Shown here piece by piece: positions 59,301-64,000 of a DNA stretch of 64,000 nt. The stretch is from Rhodopseudomonas sp. AAP120 (GTDB taxonomy: Bacteria > Pseudomonadota > Alphaproteobacteria > Rhizobiales > Xanthobacteraceae), in NCBI RefSeq assembly GCF_001295845.1, contig NZ_LJIC01000043.1, positions 1 through 64,000 on the forward strand. Direction: 5' to 3'. The notes under the pieces are model-generated. The model had not been told where the DNA came from, searched no databases, and saw only the letters and a program-made list of their open reading frames with translations. A program made the translations under genes and the position numbers. Position 1 is the first letter of the stretch, and each line of letters begins with the position of its first letter.

Positions 59301-59416
59301 CGTCATTGCGAGGAGCGAAGCGACGAAGCAATCCAGCCCGGTGCACTGAGCTGGATTGCTTCGCGGAGCCTGTGCCCGGACGGCGCAAAGCGCCGATCCG
59401 GGTGCTCGCAATGACG
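59301..59416. repeat. Palindromic repeat, CGTCATTGCGAG type (copy 3) with nested insert
   Basis: Same outer arms as the copies at 34605 and 47490 (CGTCATTGCGAGGAGCGAAG start, CTCGCAATGACG end). The right half is interrupted by an extra stem-loop GTGCCCGGACGGCGCAAAG and CGCCGATCCGGGT (59371-59402) that looks like a different short palindrome. Confidence 0.88.
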
Positions 59417-59436
59417 ACGTGCGGATCCGATGAGTC

Positions 59437-60885
59437 CTACAAGCTATCCCCAAAGTCCTCGCGGAATTTGGCGACGAGGTGGTTCTGCCAGTCGGACACC
59501 GGCTTCAGCAGCCCGTAGAAGAACCGTAGCACCTGCGGCTCCTCGACGAAGGTCAGCCCGCCGATCAGCTTGCGGTTAGCGTAGAGCCAGGCGATGCGGT
59601 CGACCGCGTATTTGACCTGCGACAGCGTGAACACGCGGCGCGGCATCGCCAGCCGCACCAGCTCCATATTGGCGAAGATCTCGCTGCCGTCGGGCTCGCG
59701 CTGCTCCGACAGCGTGCCGCGCTCCATACCGCGGATGCCGGAGGCGATGTACAACGCGCTCGCCAGCGCGCCGGCAGGGTATTGCGACTGCGGAATATGA
59801 TCGACGAAACGCTTGGCGTCGATGTGGCAGCCGAGGCCGCCGGCGGGGGTGATCACCGGCACGCCGCGCTCCTGCAGCTGCTCGACCATGAAGCCGATGA
59901 ACATCGGCCCCTGGTTGATCATCTCCTCGTCCATGGTCTCGTCGAGGCCGACCGTCAGCGCTTCCATCTCGCGCACCGACATGCCGCCATAGGTGAGGAA
60001 GCCCTCGTAGAGCGGCACCAGCGGCCGCATCTTCTCGTACAATGCGCGGTCACGGATGCAGATGCCGCCGCCGCGGGCGCAGCCGAGCTTGCGCGCCGAG
60101 AAATAGATGATGTCGCACAGGTCCGCGGTGCGCCGCGTGATCTCGCGGATCGACAGGCTCTTGCAGTGGTCCTCGCGCGTCTTGTTGAAGTACAGATTGT
60201 CGGCCAGCAGGCTGGCGTCGAGCACCAGCGGGATGCCGTGCTCCTTGCAGACATTGCTGACGTCGGCGAGGTTGGCAAGCGACACCGGCTGACCGCCGAT
60301 CAGATTGGTGCCGCTCTCCATCCGGACGAAGGCGATGTTGTCCGCGCCATGTTGGGCGATCGCCGCGCGCAGCTTGGCGATATCCATGTTGCCCTTGAAA
60401 GGATTGGCGCTGACCACTTCCAACCCGGCGTCGGTCACCAGTTCTTCGACCGTGCCGCCCTGCAGCGTGATGTGCGCCTTGGTGGTGGTGAAGTGATAGT
60501 TCATCGGCACCACCTTGCCGGGCGAGACGAACACCTTGGCGAGGATATGCTCGCAGGCGCGGCCCTGATGCGTCGGCAGGAAGTAGTTCATGCCGAAGAT
60601 CTCGCGCAGCTTGGTCTCCAGCCGGGTGTAGGTGGCGCTGCCGGCGTAAGAGTCGTCGGCGACCAGCATCGCCGCCTGCTGTCGGTCGCTCATGGCGTTG
60701 ACGCCGCTGTCTGTCAGCATGTCGAGGAAGACGTCGTCGTTCTTCAGCAGGAAGGTGTTGTTGCCGGCCTCGGTGATCTTCTCCAGCCGGCGCTCGACCG
60801 GCGGCAGGCTGAGCTTCTGCACGATCCGCACCTTGTGCATCTCGAGCGGCACCGTCTCGTTGCCGTAGAACTTCACCGTCGCCAT
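59437..60885 (-). CDS. Tryptophanase / beta-eliminating lyase family protein
   Basis: A 482-residue PLP enzyme of the tryptophanase/tyrosine phenol-lyase family. PTHQGRACEHIL, the PLP lysine in YFSARKLGC (Lys266, compare Lys270 in E. coli TnaA), RMESGTNLIGGQ, DASLLADNLYF and CHIDAKRFVDHIP are family segments. Length is close to both TnaA and tyrosine phenol-lyase; the sequence around the substrate site differs from both, so tryptophanase is not certain. ATG at 60885 follows GGGGAGTTGG. There is no tnaC-like leader or tnaB permease. Note the long terminal distance from the DUF3606 gene. Confidence 0.85.
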   Translation of the reverse strand: MATVKFYGNETVPLEMHKVRIVQKLSLPPVERRLEKITEAGNNTFLLKNDDVFLDMLTDSGVNAMSDRQQAAMLVADDSYAGSATYTRLETKLREIFGMNYFLPTHQGRACEHILAKVFVSPGKVVPMNYHFTTTKAHITLQGGTVEELVTDAGLEVVSANPFKGNMDIAKLRAAIAQHGADNIAFVRMESGTNLIGGQPVSLANLADVSNVCKEHGIPLVLDASLLADNLYFNKTREDHCKSLSIREITRRTADLCDIIYFSARKLGCARGGGICIRDRALYEKMRPLVPLYEGFLTYGGMSVREMEALTVGLDETMDEEMINQGPMFIGFMVEQLQERGVPVITPAGGLGCHIDAKRFVDHIPQSQYPAGALASALYIASGIRGMERGTLSEQREPDGSEIFANMELVRLAMPRRVFTLSQVKYAVDRIAWLYANRKLIGGLTFVEEPQVLRFFYGLLKPVSDWQNHLVAKFREDFGDSL

Positions 60886-61157
60886 GTCGCCAACTCCCCA
60901 GCAAACCCGCACTTCGCGGCGGCTCGGGCTTTACCGGCAGGCCGCCCGGTCGGAATTGCGCCCGATCAAACGGGTGAAGGCGGCCCGTTCGAGCCGGTGC
61001 TCGGCCACCGCAGGCGAAACAAATCCCTACCGCGACGAAACCAAATTGGGGGGTCGACGAAAACCTCCTGAAACCGGTCGCGCGCTACTGATAGCGCCAA
61101 CAAGCAGCCGACAAGGCGCTGGCGATCAGAACAGGCGTACAGACCAGGGAGTCACAG

Positions 61158-61871
61158 ATGACCCATTTCAGGCTTGCCGGACGTGCCGCCGCCATGGCGA
61201 CCGTCGCGATCGTGGCCCTTGCCGCCGGTCCGGCGAATGCCACCCAGCCGCTGCCCTTCCCGTTCCTGCCCTTCCTGCCGCAGCCGGCCGCGATGCAGCC
61301 GATGGCCTATGCGCCGACCGAGCCGAGCATGCCGTCGGTTCAGACCGCGCCGCAGGACGATGACGGCTCGCCCGCCGCCGAACTGCCGGCCCGGCTGAAG
61401 CGCCAGATCGTCAGCTACGCCACCCGAGAGGCGCCCGGCACCATCATCATTGATACGCCGAACACCTATCTCTACTACGTGCTCGGCAACGGCCGTGCGG
61501 TCCGCTACGGCATCGGCGTCGGCCGCGACGGCTTCACCTGGTCGGGCACCCAATCGATCACCAAGAAGGCGGAGTGGCCGGATTGGACGCCGCCGCCGGA
61601 AATGATCGCCCGCCAGCCCTATCTGCCGCGGCGCATGGCCGGCGGCCCCGGTAATCCGCTCGGCGCCCGCGCGATGTATCTGGGTGGGACGATCTATCGC
61701 ATCCACGGCACCAACGCGCCGTCGACCATCGGCACGCACGTCTCGTCCGGCTGTATCCGGCTGACCAATGACGACGTCAGCGACCTGTACTCCCGTGTCA
61801 GCGTCGGCGCCAAGGTGATCGTGCTGCCCGACTCGCGCCGGGCCGACAACGGCGGCGGCCGCCGCGGTTAG
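61158..61871 (+). CDS. L,D-transpeptidase, ErfK/YbiS/YkuD type
   Basis: A 237-residue periplasmic enzyme. A signal peptide (about 1-28, cut after ANA) precedes a YkuD domain with YRIHGTNAPSTIG, His194 and the catalytic SSGC motif at 196-199 (Cys199, then IRLTNDDV). A role in 3-3 crosslinking or outer-membrane protein anchoring is expected. Ends 23 bases before a strong terminator. It is unlike the first YkuD protein (1086-1859), which has a repetitive tail. Confidence 0.92.
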   Translation: MTHFRLAGRAAAMATVAIVALAAGPANATQPLPFPFLPFLPQPAAMQPMAYAPTEPSMPSVQTAPQDDDGSPAAELPARLKRQIVSYATREAPGTIIIDTPNTYLYYVLGNGRAVRYGIGVGRDGFTWSGTQSITKKAEWPDWTPPPEMIARQPYLPRRMAGGPGNPLGARAMYLGGTIYRIHGTNAPSTIGTHVSSGCIRLTNDDVSDLYSRVSVGAKVIVLPDSRRADNGGGRRG

Positions 61872-61894
61872 CAGGCGAAGCAACTCGGTGAACG

Positions 61895-61925
61895 CGATTG
61901 GCGCGGCGACCCGCGCCAATCTTTT
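61895..61925 (+). terminator. Intrinsic terminator after the L,D-transpeptidase
   Basis: A perfect 11-bp stem (GATTGGCGCGG and CCGCGCCAATC) with a CGAC loop, followed at once by TTTTT. It is a textbook rho-independent terminator for the gene ending at 61871. Confidence 0.93.
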
Positions 61926-62086
61926 TCGTGTCGTGACGTTGCCGCAGTGTCCCTTGTGACACGGCGGCGGCGGCGCGGTGGCTACATTGCCGCGTTTTCA
62001 TGAACCAGCAGCGGCTGGCAGACCGCTCCTGCTGGCGCCTCGGGGCGCAGCCCTGTATGGTCCGGCCGTTTCGGACCGGGGATTAA

Positions 62087-63625
62087 ATGCGTTTCAAGAC
62101 TATCCTGATTGGCCTCGCGATCATTGCGATCTCGTTCGGAGTCACGCTGAAGGCGTTCGACTGGCTGACGCCGCGCGCGATCAGTCCGCCGACCCTGCAG
62201 GCGCTGCCGCCATTGCCGCCGATTCGTCAGTCCTCGGTCGTGGTCCCGGTCTCGGTGCCGCTGACGGCGATCCGCGATCTCGTCGATCGGACCGCCCCGC
62301 GCACCTTCGGCGGCAAGGCGGACAATCCAGTACCGCAGCTCGTACAGAACGCCGACATCTCCTGGAGCGTCGCGCGCGGCGCCGTCGCCGTGAAGGGCGC
62401 GGCCGAGCAGGTCACGGTCACCGCCCCGCTCACAGGTACGATGTCAGCCAAGGGCTCGCTCTCGGCCAGCACCCAGAACAAGGTCGGCGATACACTCGGC
62501 AAGCTGTTCGGCGACAAGATCGCCAAGCAGGTCGGCGTCAACATCAAGTCGCTCAGCGCCAGCGGCGATATCAAGGGCATGATCGCCATCACGGCGCGCC
62601 CAAAGGTTCTGCCGGACTGGCACGTCGATCCCAATCTCAGCGCGCAGGTGCTGTTGTCCGACTCCAATGTCGCGGTGGCCGGAGCGCGGATCAACGTTCC
62701 GGCGCAGGTCAAGCCGGTGATCGACAAGGCCGTCAACGAACAGGTCGCGCAGCTGCAGCAGACCATCCGCAACGACGGCGCGCTGGAGCGTAGTGCGCGG
62801 CGCGAATGGGCGCGGATCTGCCGCTCGATCCCGCTGCAAGGCGCCGGCGTGCCGAACGGCTTCTGGCTGGAACTGCGACCGACCCGCGCGCTCGCAGCGC
62901 AGCCGCAGATCGACGCCGCGACTGTGGCCCTGACGCTCGGCATCGTCGCCGACAGCCGTATCACCACAGCGCCGACCAAGCCGGAATGCCCTTTCCCGGC
63001 GGCGCTGGAAATGATCGCGCCGAACAGCACCGGCGTGAAGGTCGCGGTGCCGATCGACATTCCGTTTCAGGAGCTCAGCCGGGTGATCGAGCCGCAATTC
63101 GTCGGCCGAACCTTCCCGGAGAACGGCGGCTCGGCGGCCGTCACCGTGAAGCGCGTCAACGTCGCGGCGAGCGGCGACCGGCTGCTGGTGTCGATGCTGG
63201 TCGATGCGAAGGAAAGCAAAGGCCTGTTCGGCATGTTCGGCGGCGAAGCGACGCTGCACATCTGGGGCCGCCCGGTGCTCAATCAGGAAGATCAGACGTT
63301 GCGACTCGCCGACGTCCAGCTTGCGGTGGAATCCGAGGCAGCGTTCGGCCTGCTCGGCGAAGCGGCCCGCGCGGCGGTGCCGTATCTGCAGAAAGCCATC
63401 ACCGAGCGCGCGGTGTTCGATCTGAAACCGGAATCCTCCAACGTGCAGCGGCGGATCGGCGCGGTGATCGCGAGCTACCAGCGCAACGAAGACGGCCTGC
63501 GGATCTCCTCGGAGATCTCCAGCCTGCGGCTGACCGACGTCGCTTTCGACTCCTCGATGCTCCGTGTCACCGCTGAAGCCAACGGCATCCTCGAAGTGAC
63601 GATTACCAAGCTGAAAAGTCCTTGA
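62087..63625 (+). CDS. DUF4403 family membrane-anchored protein
   Basis: A 512-residue protein with one N-terminal membrane anchor (about 5-24), then a large periplasmic region. Segments such as SVVVPVSVPLTAIRDLVD, NVAVAGARINV and the C-terminal EAAFGLLGEAARAAVPYL match DUF4403, which structural comparison relates to lipid-binding SMP/BPI-like tubular folds. Its role is unknown; an envelope-lipid function is inferred. It lies after a strong terminator and ends 25 bp before an inverted repeat, so it is probably monocistronic. Confidence 0.85.
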   Translation: MRFKTILIGLAIIAISFGVTLKAFDWLTPRAISPPTLQALPPLPPIRQSSVVVPVSVPLTAIRDLVDRTAPRTFGGKADNPVPQLVQNADISWSVARGAVAVKGAAEQVTVTAPLTGTMSAKGSLSASTQNKVGDTLGKLFGDKIAKQVGVNIKSLSASGDIKGMIAITARPKVLPDWHVDPNLSAQVLLSDSNVAVAGARINVPAQVKPVIDKAVNEQVAQLQQTIRNDGALERSARREWARICRSIPLQGAGVPNGFWLELRPTRALAAQPQIDAATVALTLGIVADSRITTAPTKPECPFPAALEMIAPNSTGVKVAVPIDIPFQELSRVIEPQFVGRTFPENGGSAAVTVKRVNVAASGDRLLVSMLVDAKESKGLFGMFGGEATLHIWGRPVLNQEDQTLRLADVQLAVESEAAFGLLGEAARAAVPYLQKAITERAVFDLKPESSNVQRRIGAVIASYQRNEDGLRISSEISSLRLTDVAFDSSMLRVTAEANGILEVTITKLKSP

Positions 63626-63650
63626 GCTCAGCACCCTCGACACGCACGAA

Positions 63651-63676
63651 AGCCGGGTGACCGAAGTCACCCGGCT
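63651..63676. terminator. Inverted repeat, possible terminator after DUF4403 gene
   Basis: An 11-bp perfect stem AGCCGGGTGAC/GTCACCCGGCT with a CGAA loop, placed between the convergent DUF4403 and PRC-like genes. It lacks a T tract on either side, so it may act as a bidirectional, weaker terminator. Confidence 0.55.
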
Positions 63677-63738
63677 CGTACGCGATCCGATAGCTTGCGG
63701 ACGACGGATCGTCCGCAGGCTCGGATCAAACGCTCAGC

Positions 63739-64000
63739 TTACGAGCGGCCGTACTTGAATTCCGGCATCGCCTTCAGCTCGTCCTTGGTGGCGTTGAACA
63801 CAGCGTGATCCGGATACATCCGCTCCGCGGTGCTGTTTGCGTTGTTGGTGGTGGTCGTCGTGGTGGTCGCGGTCGAGCCGGTCGTGGTGGTCGACGCCGA
63901 GCCCGCCGGAGCGTTCGCCGCGGTGTTCGACTGGACCGGGGTATCGACGAATTTGATCTTGTCGAACGCTACCGCGACGTCACGCTGGCCGACGCCGAGG
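63739..64000 (-). CDS. Partial gene, probable PRC-barrel domain protein (3' end)
   Basis: Only the last 86 codons are in the window, so the start lies beyond the right edge. Upstream LGVGQRDVAVAFDKIKFVD resembles the end of a PRC-barrel domain. A Thr/Ala/Gly/Ser-rich linker follows, including runs of threonine, and the end is ATKDELKAMPEFKYGRS. Proteins of this type are small envelope or cytoplasmic proteins with unknown ligands in alphaproteobacteria. It is convergent with the DUF4403 gene. Confidence 0.7.
   Translation of the reverse strand, partial: LGVGQRDVAVAFDKIKFVDTPVQSNTAANAPAGSASTTTTGSTATTTTTTTNNANSTAERMYPDHAVFNATKDELKAMPEFKYGRS

Overview
The window looks like chromosomal DNA from a high-GC alphaproteobacterium of the Nitrobacteraceae (Bradyrhizobiaceae), most like Rhodopseudomonas palustris or a close relative. 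This rests on gene content and order (ftsZ-lpxC-bamD-recN-ligA behind a division/cell-wall cluster), a DAP-type MurE, DUF3606 and extensin-like proteins, and several families of short palindromic intergenic repeats typical of this group. No database search was possible, so the genus is inferred.

Layout. The left edge (1-270) carries a minus-strand promoter and leader that look like the start of an rRNA operon lying outside the window. Next come a glycine-zipper envelope protein, an L,D-transpeptidase, a fused membrane/spermidine-synthase-like protein, a CrtI-like oxidoreductase, prmA, an aminopeptidase P and a Bcr/CflA efflux protein (0.5-11.8 kb). From 42 kb down to 11.9 kb almost everything is on the minus strand and forms one long division and envelope cluster, in transcription order: rsmH-ftsL-ftsI-murE-murF-mraY-murD-(acyltransferase)-ftsW-murG-murC-(glutamine amidotransferase)-murB-(GT87-type membrane protein)-ddl-ftsQ-ftsA-ftsZ-terminator-lpxC-bamD-recN-ligA. 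Many junctions are 1-11 bp apart or overlap as ATGA. Three extra same-strand genes, and one opposite-strand bestrophin-like gene, sit inside the cluster. No mraZ is seen upstream of rsmH.

From 42.5 kb a plus-strand AmpD-like amidase is followed by the RNase P RNA gene (rnpB), whose P12 region is extended by a GC-rich palindromic repeat. Immediately after it, on AT-richer DNA, is a complete DarT-DarG toxin-antitoxin pair (ssDNA ADP-ribosyltransferase and macrodomain antitoxin) with its own consensus promoter. Then come an EmrAB-like efflux pair with a divergent TetR regulator and a clear 21-bp operator, an extensin-like lipoprotein, a chemoreceptor, a large autotransporter with passenger repeats next to a divergent LysR regulator, a HAD-like protein, a small DUF3606 protein, a tryptophanase-family lyase, a second L,D-transpeptidase with a strong terminator, a DUF4403 protein, and the 3' part of a probable PRC-barrel gene at the right edge.

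The window is therefore mainly peptidoglycan synthesis and cell division (precursor ligases, lipid I/II steps, septal transpeptidase, FtsQLWAZ), outer-membrane assembly (LpxC, BamD) and wall remodelling (amidase, two L,D-transpeptidases, an extensin-like DD-peptidase-fold lipoprotein). The main accessory elements are DarTG, the efflux/TetR unit and the autotransporter/LysR unit. No CRISPR array, tRNA gene or recognisable transposase was found.
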